From NCBI RefSeq assembly GCF_016904885.1, contig NZ_JADWYI010000001.1, positions 1,736,001 through 1,800,000 of the forward strand: DNA of 64,000 bases, written 5' to 3'. The notes beneath the pieces were generated by a model. It had not been told where the DNA came from and did not search any database. It saw only the letters and a list, made by a program, of their open reading frames with translations. The DNA is from Archangium primigenium (lineage in GTDB: Bacteria; Myxococcota; Myxococcia; Myxococcales; Myxococcaceae). This document shows positions 8,321 through 18,443 of the stretch, in pieces. The translations under genes and the position numbers were made by a program. Within the stretch, counting starts at the first letter, position 1. Each line of letters begins with the position of its first letter.

Positions 8321-10168
8321 ATGGATTCGACCCGGGAGCGGGAGTGGTGGGGAGCGAGGGGGTTGGCGGTGCTGGAGCGGCTGCGGCTGCCGGGGCCGTC
8401 GGTGCTGCCGGTGGCGGGGGCCGTGGTGGGGCTCTACAGCGGCCTGGTGGCGGGGCTGTTCGTCCACCTCATCGGGCTGGTGAGCGGGCTGGCGCTGGGG
8501 TTTCCCCGGGTGATGGAGGCGCTGAGGCCCCACTCGGCCACGCGTGGCCAGTGGGGCCAGGCCTTGGCGGGCGCGCGCTGGGAGCCCGGGCTCTTGTGGG
8601 TGGGGGTGCCGCTGGGGGTGGGGGCGCTGGTGCTCGCGCGGGGGCTGCGCGGCCGCGCGGGCGGGGACGACCTCCGGCGGCGCCTGCGGGTGCTGGGCCT
8701 GCTCGTGCTCGGGGCCCTGGCGCTCTACTACCCGCTGGTGGCCCTGGCGGCGGCCAACACCGTGTTGGGGCCGCTGCACGACGGGGGTCGGGACATGGAG
8801 CGGCTGCGGCCCTGGCTGGTGCCGCTCTTGCCCATGGTGGGGGGCCTGGTGGTGGGCCACGTGTTGAGGGATCGGCCGCGGATGCTCGGCCACGGGCTGC
8901 CCGAGGTGGTTCAGGCGGTGGAGCACGAGCGGCACCTGCCGGGCCGGGACGGGGTGCTCAAGCTCGTGGCGAGCGCGCTCACCATTGGCACGGGGGGCTC
9001 GGCGGGCCGCGAGGGTCCGCTCGTGTTCGGAGGGGCCGCGTTCGGCTCGGCGGTGGGCCGCACGCTGGGCTTCTCCCGGCGGGAGTTGTCCATCCTGCTG
9101 GCCAGTGGGGCGGGGGCGGGCCTCGCCGCGTCCTTCAACGCGCCCATCGCGGGGGCGCTCTTCGCCCTGGAGATCATCCTGCGCGAGTTCCACCTGCGCG
9201 TCTTGTCGCCCATCATCCTCGCGAGCGTCACCGCCACGCTGGTGGGCCGGGGGGTCATGGGGGGCGCGCCCCGGGTGCTGCCGGGGGCCTACAGCCTGGT
9301 GAGCGCCTGGGAGATCCTCCTCTACGGGGCGCTGGGCCTGGGCCTGGGCCTGCTCGCGTATGCCTTCCTCCGGCTGCTGCACGGGGTGGAGGGCTTCTTC
9401 CAGGGGCGGGGGCCGGGGCGGCTGAGCGGATGGGTGGGGGCGCGGCCCCTGGCGGCGCGCGCGGCCTGTGGGGGGCTCGTGGTGGGGGGCCTCGCGCTCG
9501 TGCACCCGGCGGTGTGGGGCACCGGGCACGAGGCCATCAACGCCGCCGCGGCGCGGGGCCTGTCGCTGGGGCTGTTGACGGCGGGCTGCGCGCTCAAGCT
9601 GGTGGCCACGACCATCACCCTGGGCTCGGGAGGCTCGGGGGGCACGTTCTTCCCCATGACGGTGATGGGGGCCCTGGCGGGCGGGGCCTTCGGCGAGGTG
9701 CTGCACGCGCTCTGGCCCGGGGCCACGGCGCCCAGCGGGGCCTACGCCCTGGTGGGCATGGGCGGCGCGGTGGCGGCGCTCACGCGCGGGCCCCTCACGG
9801 GCCTGATGATGGTGTACGAGCTGAGCGGCGACTACGCCATCATCCTGCCGCTGATGGTGACGTGCACGCTCGCCTCGGCGCTGTGCCATGCGCTCGTGGA
9901 GCGGCGCGCGGCGGTGGAGCCCTCCCGGCTCCGGCGCCGGCCCATCGACTGCCTGGTGCGCTGGGGCGAGCCCGAGGCCGCCACGCTCCCGGGCGCGGAG
10001 GGGGCCCCCCTGCCGGTGCGCACGTGCGTGGTGGACGCGCTGGGCGTCATGGACATCCGGGGCGTGGACACGCTGCCCGTGCGGGACGGGGCGCGCCGGG
10101 GGCGGGTGACCCGGGAGGACCTGCGGCGCTTCCTCCAGGGGGGCCGCGCGGACTCAGGGCAGACGTGA
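8321..10168 (+). CDS. CLC-family chloride channel/transporter
   Basis: A 615-residue inner-membrane protein with about ten or more membrane helices and the CLC ion-pathway motifs GTGGSAGREGPLV (including the gating Glu) and LGSGGSGGTFFP. The helix after the first motif reads FALEIILREF. By comparison with E. coli ClcA, the position of the internal proton Glu appears to be Ile, which would suggest a channel rather than a proton antiporter; this alignment was done by eye. The last 80 residues (PVRTCVVDALGVMDIRG...VTREDLRRFL) look like a reduced CBS-like tail. It ends convergently with the glycosyltransferase gene, overlapping by 15 bases. Confidence 0.88.
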   Translation: MDSTREREWWGARGLAVLERLRLPGPSVLPVAGAVVGLYSGLVAGLFVHLIGLVSGLALGFPRVMEALRPHSATRGQWGQALAGARWEPGLLWVGVPLGVGALVLARGLRGRAGGDDLRRRLRVLGLLVLGALALYYPLVALAAANTVLGPLHDGGRDMERLRPWLVPLLPMVGGLVVGHVLRDRPRMLGHGLPEVVQAVEHERHLPGRDGVLKLVASALTIGTGGSAGREGPLVFGGAAFGSAVGRTLGFSRRELSILLASGAGAGLAASFNAPIAGALFALEIILREFHLRVLSPIILASVTATLVGRGVMGGAPRVLPGAYSLVSAWEILLYGALGLGLGLLAYAFLRLLHGVEGFFQGRGPGRLSGWVGARPLAARAACGGLVVGGLALVHPAVWGTGHEAINAAAARGLSLGLLTAGCALKLVATTITLGSGGSGGTFFPMTVMGALAGGAFGEVLHALWPGATAPSGAYALVGMGGAVAALTRGPLTGLMMVYELSGDYAIILPLMVTCTLASALCHALVERRAAVEPSRLRRRPIDCLVRWGEPEAATLPGAEGAPLPVRTCVVDALGVMDIRGVDTLPVRDGARRGRVTREDLRRFLQGGRADSGQT

Positions 10169-11659
10169 GCTCCAGCCGCGGTCCGGCGCGCACCGGTCAC
10201 CCAGGCGCACGAGGGCGAACGGGCCCTGGGTGGCCACCACCGTGCCCGCGCCGGACAGGCCCGTGGGGGTGATGACGTAGTTGTAGACGCCCGCGCCGCG
10301 CCCGGGCCCCTGGCCGGAGTAGAGCGGCACGTCCCGGTGGAAGTAGCTGTAGCCGCCGCTCCAGGCCACGTGCAGGCGCTCGAGCTTGAGGCCACACACG
10401 TCCGGCTGGTGGCCGGCGGCGATGAGCAGCCGGTTGACGGTGCCGAAGTCGTCCCAGGCGCTCGCCCGGGGCTTCTCGTGCTCGTACTGGCCGATGTCCC
10501 CGAAGGTGAGCCGTCCGGTGCGCGTGGCGGACAGGCCCGCGAGCACCCCGAGCCCGAGCGGCAGGGCGAGCCGCACCGGCGAGGGGGGCAGGGCGCCGCG
10601 GAGCACCTCCAGCCCCACCCCCGCGAGCGCCGCGAACACGGGCAGCACGGGCAAAAGGAAGCGCAGCTCCTTGTGGGGCTGCAGCGCGTGGAGCAGCCAG
10701 AAGGCGAGCGCGAGCAGGAAGAGCCCCGGGGCCCGCCGCGCCGCGAGCACGCCCAGGCCGAGCGTCACGAGGCACAGCGTGGGCCCCAGGGAGCGCGCGA
10801 GCACCACGTGGTAGTAGGCGAAGGGCGCGGTGCCCCAGTTGGACGCCATGCCGCGCACCAGGTTGAAGTCCAGGTAGACGCGGGCGGACTGGAACCAGTG
10901 GCCCCAGGTGAGCCGGTCCATCAGCCCCAGCACCCCGGCCCACACGACGAGCACCCCCAGGGCCTCCCCCGTCCGGCGCCACTCGCGCCGGGCGCCCAGC
11001 ACCCCGAGCAGCGCCACGCAGAAGACGCCGTTCTGCAGCCGCAGGAGCACCGCCACCCCCAAGAGCGACGCCCCCCCGAGCACCGCCCGGCGCGAGGCCC
11101 CCGGGCTCAGGGCCAGCGCGAGCCCGAGCACCACGGGCAGCGCCGAGGCGTTCTCGCTCAGGGCCCGGGGGGCGAAGTACACCGGCACCGACCCCAGCGC
11201 GAAGAGCGCCGCCCCCGCCGCGGCCGTCAGCGTGGACGCCCCATACCCCCGCGCCAGCCGCCAGGTGCCCCAGGCCGTTGCGGCCCCCATCAATCCGAAC
11301 ACACTCCGGGTGAGGCCCAGGTAGCCCCGGGGCTCGGGCAGCCCCAGCGCCCGGGACAGCTCGAAGCACGCGGCCACCAGCGCCGGCAGCACCCACGTCC
11401 GGGCGCCCTCGATGTACTCCCAGGCCCTCAGGCCGTAGCCGAAGACGAGCCGGTGGGCGGGCTCCAGGCTCTGGTACACCTCGTCCGGCCAGTACAGCCC
11501 GTCCTCGGACAGGGCCCAGCCCACCCGGAGCGCGGCGCCCACCCCCAGCACCACCCCGAGCAGCACGAGGCCGAGGCGCCGCTCCGTGGGGGACTCCACG
11601 GAGTCCTCCATGGGGGACTCCGGGGGGGGGGCGTCGGGATGGGGGAAGGAGGCAGGCAT
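10154..11659 (-). CDS. GT22-like mannosyltransferase, multi-spanning
   Basis: A 501-residue polytopic protein resembling the ALG9/PIG-B (GT22) family. It has an early loop WPDEVYQSLEPAH and GLRAWEYIEGARTW, and the family signature HKELRFLLP near the C-terminal third. Such enzymes use a polyprenyl-linked sugar and put the sugar on the outer side of the membrane. The start at 11659 gives a short Pro-rich leader; a second ATG at 11611 preceded by GGAG is an equally good start. The gene is divergent from hprK with only 51 bases between, so the promoters are close or overlapping. Acceptor and sugar are unknown; manC-type activity is encoded later in the window. Confidence 0.8.
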   Translation of the reverse strand: MPASFPHPDAPPPESPMEDSVESPTERRLGLVLLGVVLGVGAALRVGWALSEDGLYWPDEVYQSLEPAHRLVFGYGLRAWEYIEGARTWVLPALVAACFELSRALGLPEPRGYLGLTRSVFGLMGAATAWGTWRLARGYGASTLTAAAGAALFALGSVPVYFAPRALSENASALPVVLGLALALSPGASRRAVLGGASLLGVAVLLRLQNGVFCVALLGVLGARREWRRTGEALGVLVVWAGVLGLMDRLTWGHWFQSARVYLDFNLVRGMASNWGTAPFAYYHVVLARSLGPTLCLVTLGLGVLAARRAPGLFLLALAFWLLHALQPHKELRFLLPVLPVFAALAGVGLEVLRGALPPSPVRLALPLGLGVLAGLSATRTGRLTFGDIGQYEHEKPRASAWDDFGTVNRLLIAAGHQPDVCGLKLERLHVAWSGGYSYFHRDVPLYSGQGPGRGAGVYNYVITPTGLSGAGTVVATQGPFALVRLGDRCAPDRGWSSRLP

Positions 11660-11710
11660 GAAGGGTTCACCACGCAAAAGGCCCGTCGGGTGATATTCCA
11701 CGGGGGGCCG

Positions 11711-12669
<959 letters not shown>

Positions 12670-12673
<4 letters not shown>

Positions 12674-13536
12674 GCAACACCCCGGCCAAGCACATCGTCG
12701 TCATCACGGGCATGTCCGGCTCGGGCAAGTCCACCGCCATCCGCGCCCTGGAGGACGTGGGCTTCTTCTGCATCGACAACCTGCCCGTGCTGCTCTTGCC
12801 CAAGCTCACCGAACTCGCCGGCGGCGGCCAGTTCGAGCACCTGGCCATCGTGGTGGACGCGCGCGAGGGCATCTTCCTGCACGAGGCGCCGCGCATCCTC
12901 GATGACGTGCGCCGCGTGGGCCACCACGTGGAGGTGCTCTTCCTGGACGCGAGCGACGACAGCCTCATCCGCCGCTTCAGCGAGACGCGCCGCCGCCATC
13001 CGCTCGCGCCCCAGGGCACCGTGGCCGAGGGCCTGCACGCCGAGCGCCTGCGGCTCAAGGATCTGCGCGAGCTGGCCGACCAGGTCATCGACTCGTCGGT
13101 GCTCAACGTGCACGACTTGAAGCGCATGGTGCAGGGGCGCTTCAACCCCGAGCCCGCCAGCGGGCCCGCCCTGTCCGTCATGAGCTTCGGCTTCCGCCAC
13201 GGGGTGCCGCCCCAGGCGGACCTGGTGCTCGACGTGCGCTTCCTGCCCAACCCCTACTTCGTCCCCGAGCTCAAGGGGCTCACCGGCAAGGATCCGCGCG
13301 TGGCCGCCTACGTCATGGACCGCGAGGAGACCCAGCAGTTCATGGAGAAGGTGGTGGACCTCTGCCGCTTCCTCTTCCCGCGCTACCAGAAGGAGGGCAA
13401 GGCCTACCTCACCGTGGCGCTCGGGTGCACCGGCGGCAAACACCGCTCGGTCGCCATCGCCGAGTCCCTCAGCCAGCGGCTCGCCGGCGATCAGACGCGC
13501 GTGCAACTGTGGCACCGCGACGTCGAGAAGGAATGA
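12670..13536 (+). CDS. rapZ: RapZ/YvcJ-type RNase adapter nucleotide-binding protein
   Basis: A 288-residue P-loop protein starting at a GTG that overlaps the hprK stop (GTGA). It has ITGMSGSGKSTAIRALED, FCIDNLP and the C-terminal GCTGGKHRSVAIAE segment typical of RapZ. In E. coli RapZ binds small RNAs and UDP-GlcNAc and controls glucosamine-6-phosphate synthase; in other bacteria its target is less clear. Its place between hprK and PTS genes is a conserved proteobacterial arrangement. A strong hairpin follows about 15 bases after the stop. Confidence 0.93.
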
Positions 13537-13551
13537 CGCGCCGGGCCACGC

Positions 13552-13580
13552 CGGACGAGGGGCCCTCGCCCCCTCGTCCG
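13552..13580 (+). terminator. GC-rich hairpin after rapZ
   Basis: A perfect 11-bp inverted repeat (CGGACGAGGGG / CCCCTCGTCCG) with a 7-base loop lies just after rapZ. A weaker 6-bp hairpin (CCCGAG / CTCGGG, 13605-13622) follows. Neither has a T run, so factor-independent termination is uncertain. Together they suggest that hprK-rapZ and the PTS genes may be separate or attenuated units. The remainder of the gap before EIIA shows no clear promoter. Confidence 0.45.
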
Positions 13581-13792
13581 CCAGCCGACAGCCCGAGCGC
13601 GCCTCCCGAGTGAAATCTCGGGCGGAGACGGTCATTTGGCCTTACCTTCTTCTCAGGAGCCGATGGGGGAGCAGGTGGGTTGGGGTAGGGCGTCGGCTTG
13701 GATATCAGCGGAAACTTTCGTCCGGAGTTGCGCGTCGAACCGTTCAGGCGTAGTCAGGCAACCCCGGGGGGCTGCTTGAGTGAGAGGTGATC

Positions 13793-14245
13793 ATGGTCGG
13801 CCTCGTAGTGGCATCACACGGACGTCTGGCGGACGAGCTGGTGACGACTGCTGAGCAGATCGTGGGCAAATTGTCCGCGGTGGCTACCTGCAACATCGAA
13901 CCGGGCACCTCCCTGGAAGATCTCCGGGCGAAGATGCGCCGGGCGGTGACCGAGGTGGATCAGGGTGACGGCGTCATCGTCATGGCCGATCTCTTCGGCG
14001 GCACTCCCTGCAAGGAATCCCTGATGATGTGTTCGGAGCGCTGTCAGGGGCTGCTCGAGGTGCTCGCGGGCGTCAACCTGCCCATGCTGCTCAAGGCCAA
14101 CTCGCTGCGCTCGGAGCAGATGCCGCTCGCGGAGATGGCCGCGCAGCTCGCCTCCCATGGCCAGCGCAACATCACCTGCGCCTCGGCCCTGTTGAGGGAA
14201 GCCCAGCAGCGTCAGCAGCAGCAACAGAGCGCTCAGCGAACTTGA
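13793..14245 (+). CDS. PTS EIIA, mannose family
   Basis: About 150 residues. It accepts phosphate from HPr on His9 (VVASHGRLAD) and passes it to EIIB; MADLFGGTPC is the second family signature. A GTG at 13787 is in frame, but AGAGG at 13783-13787 is better placed as the ribosome binding site for the ATG at 13793. The C-terminal tail is a Gln run (REAQQRQQQQQSAQ), probably flexible. It is the first of six contiguous PTS genes on this strand. The 250-base gap upstream may contain its promoter, although none is obvious. Confidence 0.92.
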   Translation: MVGLVVASHGRLADELVTTAEQIVGKLSAVATCNIEPGTSLEDLRAKMRRAVTEVDQGDGVIVMADLFGGTPCKESLMMCSERCQGLLEVLAGVNLPMLLKANSLRSEQMPLAEMAAQLASHGQRNITCASALLREAQQRQQQQQSAQRT

Positions 14246-14278
14246 CGGGCCCCGCCGGGTGGGCGATTCGAGAGTGCT

Positions 14279-14764
14279 GTGATCACCCTGGTCCGTGTCG
14301 ACAATCGCCTCATCCATGGACAGGTCGTCGAGGCCTGGCTACCCCACCTGAAGGTGTCCCGGGTGGTCGTGGCCGACGATGAGGCGTCCGAGAGCCCCCT
14401 GGTCCGCGCCGCCATGGCGCTGGCCGTGCCGAGCGCCGTCGAGGTGCTGATCCTCCCGCTCGCCCAGGTGGACTTCCCGGCCCTCTCCCGCGATGCCCTC
14501 AAGACGCTCCTGTTGCTCCGGGACGTGGCCGCGGCGCCCTTCTGCCTGACCCACGGGCTCAAGCTCGAGCACCTGAACCTGGGCAACGTGCACTTCGCCA
14601 CGGGCCGGCGGCAGGTGTCCGCGTCCGTGTTCCTCACCGAGGCGGAGGTGCAGACGCTCACCCGGCTGGGCGAGGGCGGCACGCACGTGGAGGCTCGGGC
14701 GGTGCCCTCGGAGAAGCCGGTGGAATTGAGCGAGCTGCGCGAGCGCTGGGCCAGGGCGGGCTAG
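14279..14764 (+). CDS. PTS EIIB, mannose family
   Basis: A 161-residue cytoplasmic EIIB subunit with a GTG start. The phosphorylated His is in DNRLIHGQV (His13), the hallmark of the family, and it receives phosphate from EIIA. Length matches free-standing EIIB proteins. It sits 33 bases after EIIA and 3 bases before EIIC. No sugar-specific catabolic gene is nearby, so the transported sugar, if any, is unknown. Confidence 0.92.
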   Translation: MITLVRVDNRLIHGQVVEAWLPHLKVSRVVVADDEASESPLVRAAMALAVPSAVEVLILPLAQVDFPALSRDALKTLLLLRDVAAAPFCLTHGLKLEHLNLGNVHFATGRRQVSASVFLTEAEVQTLTRLGEGGTHVEARAVPSEKPVELSELRERWARAG

Positions 14765-14767
14765 GGC

Positions 14768-15523
14768 GTGGGCGTGGGCTGGACCCAGGTGGCGCTCGCC
14801 GGCATCTGGGGCGGCCTCGTGGCGGTGGAGCGCAAGGCCTTCCTCCAGGCCATGTTCTCCCGGCCGCTGGTGGCGGCCACCATCATGGGCGGCCTGCTCG
14901 ACGACGTTCAGGCGGGCCTGTTCGTGGGGCTGCTCCTGGAGCTGTTCCACCTGGGCGGCGCCAACCTGGGAGCCTCCCTGCCGGACCACGACACGCTGTC
15001 GGCCACGAGCGTCTCGGCGGCGGCGGCGGGCATGTCCAACGCGTGGTGGCTGTCCCAGGGCGGCGTGGGCGGCCTGCCCTCCTCCGAGCCCTTCTTCTGG
15101 TCCACCGCGGTGCTGCTCTTCATCGGCCTGGGCCGGGTGGGGCGCTGGGTGGATCGGCGGCTGGAGCGCTACGCGGCGCGGCTGGCCAAGAAGGCGCTCC
15201 TCCTGGCCGAGGCGGGCGAGCTCACGCGCGCCATGCGCCAGAACCTGTGGGGCGTGTGGCCGCACTTCGTCGTCTTCGGCGCCATCACCTCCGCGTGCGC
15301 GCTGGTGGGCTGGGGGCTCGGGCCCTGGGTGGCGCGCCTGCCCCTGCCCGTGCTGCGGGGGCTCGACTGGGCCTACCCCGCCATGGCCGCGGTCTGCGCC
15401 GCCATCGCCGCGCGCGGCAGCCACGCCAAGCGCGCCTCGTTCTATGCGCTGCTGGGCGCGGGCGCCGTGTGTCTGGCGGTGCTCCTGGTGGTGCTCCTGG
15501 CGGTGCTCAAGGAGCGTGCATGA
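14768..15523 (+). CDS. PTS EIIC, mannose family, membrane channel subunit
   Basis: A 251-residue membrane protein with a GTG start. It begins with the family-like segment GGLVAVERKAFLQAMFSRPLVAATIMG, followed by DVQAGLFVGLLLELF, and has several hydrophobic helices. With EIID it would form the transmembrane sugar path. The stop overlaps the ATG of EIID, indicating translational coupling. Some delta-proteobacterial relatives are thought to serve signalling more than bulk uptake, so transport should not be assumed. Confidence 0.9.
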   Translation: MGVGWTQVALAGIWGGLVAVERKAFLQAMFSRPLVAATIMGGLLDDVQAGLFVGLLLELFHLGGANLGASLPDHDTLSATSVSAAAAGMSNAWWLSQGGVGGLPSSEPFFWSTAVLLFIGLGRVGRWVDRRLERYAARLAKKALLLAEAGELTRAMRQNLWGVWPHFVVFGAITSACALVGWGLGPWVARLPLPVLRGLDWAYPAMAAVCAAIAARGSHAKRASFYALLGAGAVCLAVLLVVLLAVLKERA

Positions 15524-16284
15524 CGGCCCCGCCCGTGCTCTCCCGCGGCGTGCTGCTGCGCGTCTTCCTGCGCTCGCTCTTCCTGCAGGCCTCGTGGAAT
15601 CCCCAGGGCATGCAGAACCTGGGACTGGCCTACGCCATCTACCCGGCCCTGGAGCGGCTCTACCCGGAGAAGAAGGCCCTGGAGGAGGCGGTGCGCCGCC
15701 ACCTCGTCTTCTTCAACACCCACCCCTACGTGGCGGCGGCCATCGTGGGCGGCGTGCTCCACCACGAGCAGCGCGTGGCGCGCGGCGAGGAGTCCCCGGA
15801 CAAGGTCGTGGCCTTCAAGGCCGCGCTCATGGGCCCGCTGGCGGCCCTGGGGGATGGCTTCTTCTGGTTGTCACTCAAACCAGCCACCGGCGCGGTGAGC
15901 GCGGCGCTGGTGCCCTTGGTGGGCGTGTGGGCGGTGGGCCTCTTCCTCTTGCTCTACAACGGGGTGCACTTCACGCTCCGGGCGCGGCTCTACCTGCTGG
16001 GCCTGCTGCTCGGGGACCGGCTGGTGGAGGCGGTGGCGCGCGTCAACCTGCCGGGCCGGGGCGCGAAGCTGCGCATGGTGGGCGCGGCGTGCGCGGGCGG
16101 ACTCGCGGCCTGGCTGGCCGTCACCTTCGGCCTGCGCGCCGGGGGCTGGTTCACGCCGCTGCTATCCGTGGGCTGTCTGGCCCTCGGGGCGCTATCGTAC
16201 GTGCTGGTGGCGCGACGGGTGCCCAGCTACGTGGTGTTGTATGTCGCCGCGGTCCTGGCCTGTGGGGCCGGGGCCTTCTTGTAG
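15520..16284 (+). CDS. PTS EIID, mannose family
   Basis: A 254-residue membrane protein beginning at the ATG that overlaps the EIIC stop. Family features are the early FLQASWNPQGMQNLG segment and FFNTHPYVAAAIVGG, then GPLAALGDGFFW; the C-terminal third is made of hydrophobic helices. It partners with EIIC. HPr starts 26 bases downstream. Confidence 0.92.
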   Translation: MTAPPVLSRGVLLRVFLRSLFLQASWNPQGMQNLGLAYAIYPALERLYPEKKALEEAVRRHLVFFNTHPYVAAAIVGGVLHHEQRVARGEESPDKVVAFKAALMGPLAALGDGFFWLSLKPATGAVSAALVPLVGVWAVGLFLLLYNGVHFTLRARLYLLGLLLGDRLVEAVARVNLPGRGAKLRMVGAACAGGLAAWLAVTFGLRAGGWFTPLLSVGCLALGALSYVLVARRVPSYVVLYVAAVLACGAGAFL

Positions 16285-16310
16285 GACGACTCGGGAGAAC
16301 GGGACTGGCA

Positions 16311-16589
16311 ATGGCGAGCGTGGCCGAAGGGACATTCGAGATCGTCAACACCCTCGGGCTGCATGCCCGGGCGGCGGCGCAACTGGTGAAGGTGGCCAAC
16401 CGCTTCAAGAGCGACGTGTCGCTCGAGTGCGAGGGCCAGCGCGCCAACGCCAAGTCCATCATGGGCGTGTTGATGCTGGCGGCGGGCCTGGGCATGCAGG
16501 TGACGGTGACCTGCAAGGGCGACGACGCGGACGCCTGCCTCCTGGAGATCAAGAAGCTCATCGCCGACCGCTTCGGCGAGTCGAACTGA
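16311..16589 (+). CDS. Phosphocarrier protein HPr
   Basis: A 92-residue HPr. His18 (LGLHARAAAQLV) takes phosphate from EI. Ser49 in AKSIMGVLML is the equivalent of regulatory Ser46 in Gram-positive HPr, the target of HprK. The start codon at 16311 is preceded by GGGA. It lies between EIID and EI. Both phosphorylation sites are kept, so the hprK-HPr circuit should work as a switch. Confidence 0.96.
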   Translation: MASVAEGTFEIVNTLGLHARAAAQLVKVANRFKSDVSLECEGQRANAKSIMGVLMLAAGLGMQVTVTCKGDDADACLLEIKKLIADRFGESN

Positions 16590-16633
16590 CAGCCCCCCCA
16601 CGGCGGACCTCCGCCCCGCACGAAGAAGGACAC

Positions 16634-18397
16634 GTGAGCAGCCAGGCCTCCCCCACGTTGAGTCTCAAGGGCATCGGCGCCTCCCCGGGCGTGGCGGTGG
16701 GCCACGCCTACATCCTCGACCGCAAGCGCGTGCGCACGCCCAAGCTGCGTCTGGCCGAGGCGGAGGTCGACCCCGAGCGCCAGCGCATGCGCACGGCGCT
16801 GGACCAGTCCGACCTGCAGTTGTCGGACCTCAAGGATCAAATCTCCCGCACGGAAGGGCCCGAGCACGCCCTCATCCTCGAGGCGCACCGGCTCATGCTC
16901 CACGATCCCATGTTCGTGGACGAGGTGAACCGGCTCATCGTCGAGGACCGCATCAACGCCGAGTGGGCGGTGCGGCGGGTGGCGCGCAAGCTCAAGCACC
17001 TGTTCGACAACATCCCGGACGAGTACTTCCGCGAGCGCCGCTCGGACGTGGAGTACGTGGCGGACCGCGTGGTGCGCAACCTCCTGGGCCAGGTCGTGGA
17101 CGAGGAGGTGGCGCTGCCCGAGCACGCCGTGGTGGTGGCGCACGACCTGTCCCCCGCGGACGCGGCCATGCTCGTGCGCGGCGGCCAGGTGGCCGGCTTC
17201 GTCACGGACCTGGGCGGCCACACGAGCCACACGGCCATCGTGGCGCGCGCCCGCTCCACCCCGGCGGTGCTCGGCGCGGGGCGCGCCAGCGAGCAGATCT
17301 CTCCCGGGGACCTGGTCGCCCTGGACGGCACGCGCGGCATCATCCTGGTGAACCCCTCCGAGGAGCAGCTCGCGCTGTTCCAGGAGACCATGCGCCGGCA
17401 CCAGGAGAGCGAGACCCGGGCGCTCGCGGCCAAGGACTTGCCGGCCCAGAGCACCGACGGCTACCGCATCCGCCTGGTGGGCAACATCGAGTTCCCCGAG
17501 GAGCTGCCCTCGCTCCTGGCCCACGGCGCCGAGGGCATCGGCCTGTACCGCACCGAGTTCATGTTCCTCGACCGCAAGACGCCGCCGGGCGAGGACGAGC
17601 AGTACCGCGCCTACCGGCAGGTGCTCGAGGCCATGGACGGGCGGCCGGTGACCATCCGCACGCTGGACCTGGGCGGGGACAAGGTGCCGGGCAAGGGCCG
17701 CCACGAGAAGGAGCCCAACCCGGCCATGGGCCTTCGCGCCATCCGCTACTGCCTGGCCAACCGGGAGCTGTTCCGGGTGCAGCTGCGAGCCCTCTTGCGC
17801 GCGAGCGTGCACGGGCACCTGCGCGTCATGTTCCCGCTCATCAGCGGCATGAGCGAGCTGCGCGAGGCGCGCACCGAGCTGGAGGCGTGCCGCACGGAGC
17901 TGGGCCGCGCGGGCGTGCCGCTCGGCAAGCGCGTGCCGGTGGGCATCATGGTGGAGACGCCCAGCGCGGCGCTCATCGCGGACCGGCTCGCCCAGGAGGC
18001 CGACTTCTTCTCCATCGGGACGAACGATCTCATCCAGTACTCGCTCGCCATCGACCGGCAGAACCGCGAGGTCGCCTACCTCTACAAGCCCCTGCACCTG
18101 TCGGTGCTGCGCTCCTTGCGCAACATCGTCACGGCCGCCAAGGAGGCGCACATCCCCGTGTCCATGTGCGGGGAGATGGCGGGCGATCCCATCTACTCCC
18201 TGGTGCTGCTGGCGCTCGGCTTCGACGAGCTGTCCATGACGGCCGGTCAGATTCCCACGGTGAAGAACGTGCTGCGCCACTCCAGCCGCGAGGAGGCCCA
18301 GAAGCTGCTCACCCAGGCCATGGGGTTGACCACCGCCGAGGAGATCGAGCGCTTCATCCGCACCGAGATGGACAAGCGCTTCGCCTCGGAAGGCTGA
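16634..18397 (+). CDS. ptsI: PTS enzyme I (phosphoenolpyruvate-protein phosphotransferase)
   Basis: A 587-residue EI that transfers phosphate from PEP to HPr. The GTG start has GAAGGA upstream. Active His199 lies in GGHTSHTAIVA, the PEP-binding barrel has GLYRTEFMF, and the late Cys motif reads MCGEMAGD. Length is normal for EI. It is the last gene of the PTS block and ends convergently against a DUF47 gene, with a strong GC hairpin between. Confidence 0.96.
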   Translation: MSSQASPTLSLKGIGASPGVAVGHAYILDRKRVRTPKLRLAEAEVDPERQRMRTALDQSDLQLSDLKDQISRTEGPEHALILEAHRLMLHDPMFVDEVNRLIVEDRINAEWAVRRVARKLKHLFDNIPDEYFRERRSDVEYVADRVVRNLLGQVVDEEVALPEHAVVVAHDLSPADAAMLVRGGQVAGFVTDLGGHTSHTAIVARARSTPAVLGAGRASEQISPGDLVALDGTRGIILVNPSEEQLALFQETMRRHQESETRALAAKDLPAQSTDGYRIRLVGNIEFPEELPSLLAHGAEGIGLYRTEFMFLDRKTPPGEDEQYRAYRQVLEAMDGRPVTIRTLDLGGDKVPGKGRHEKEPNPAMGLRAIRYCLANRELFRVQLRALLRASVHGHLRVMFPLISGMSELREARTELEACRTELGRAGVPLGKRVPVGIMVETPSAALIADRLAQEADFFSIGTNDLIQYSLAIDRQNREVAYLYKPLHLSVLRSLRNIVTAAKEAHIPVSMCGEMAGDPIYSLVLLALGFDELSMTAGQIPTVKNVLRHSSREEAQKLLTQAMGLTTAEEIERFIRTEMDKRFASEG

Positions 18398-18415
18398 GAC
18401 GAGGGCCGAAGCGGG

Positions 18416-18441
18416 GGCGGGGGCCGAGCCGGGCCCCCGCC
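18416..18441. terminator. Bidirectional hairpin between convergent ptsI and DUF47
   Basis: A 10-bp perfect inverted repeat (GGCGGGGGCC / GGCCCCCGCC) with loop GAGCCG lies in the 46-base gap between the two convergent stop codons. There is no T run, but position and strength suggest a shared terminator. Confidence 0.5.
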
Positions 18442-18443
18442 GC

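Noticed and set aside
10337-11710. A long N-terminal extension of the hprK reading frame.
   Set aside because: The extension is antisense to the glycosyltransferase gene and has shadow composition; the HprK family start matches the ATG at 11711.
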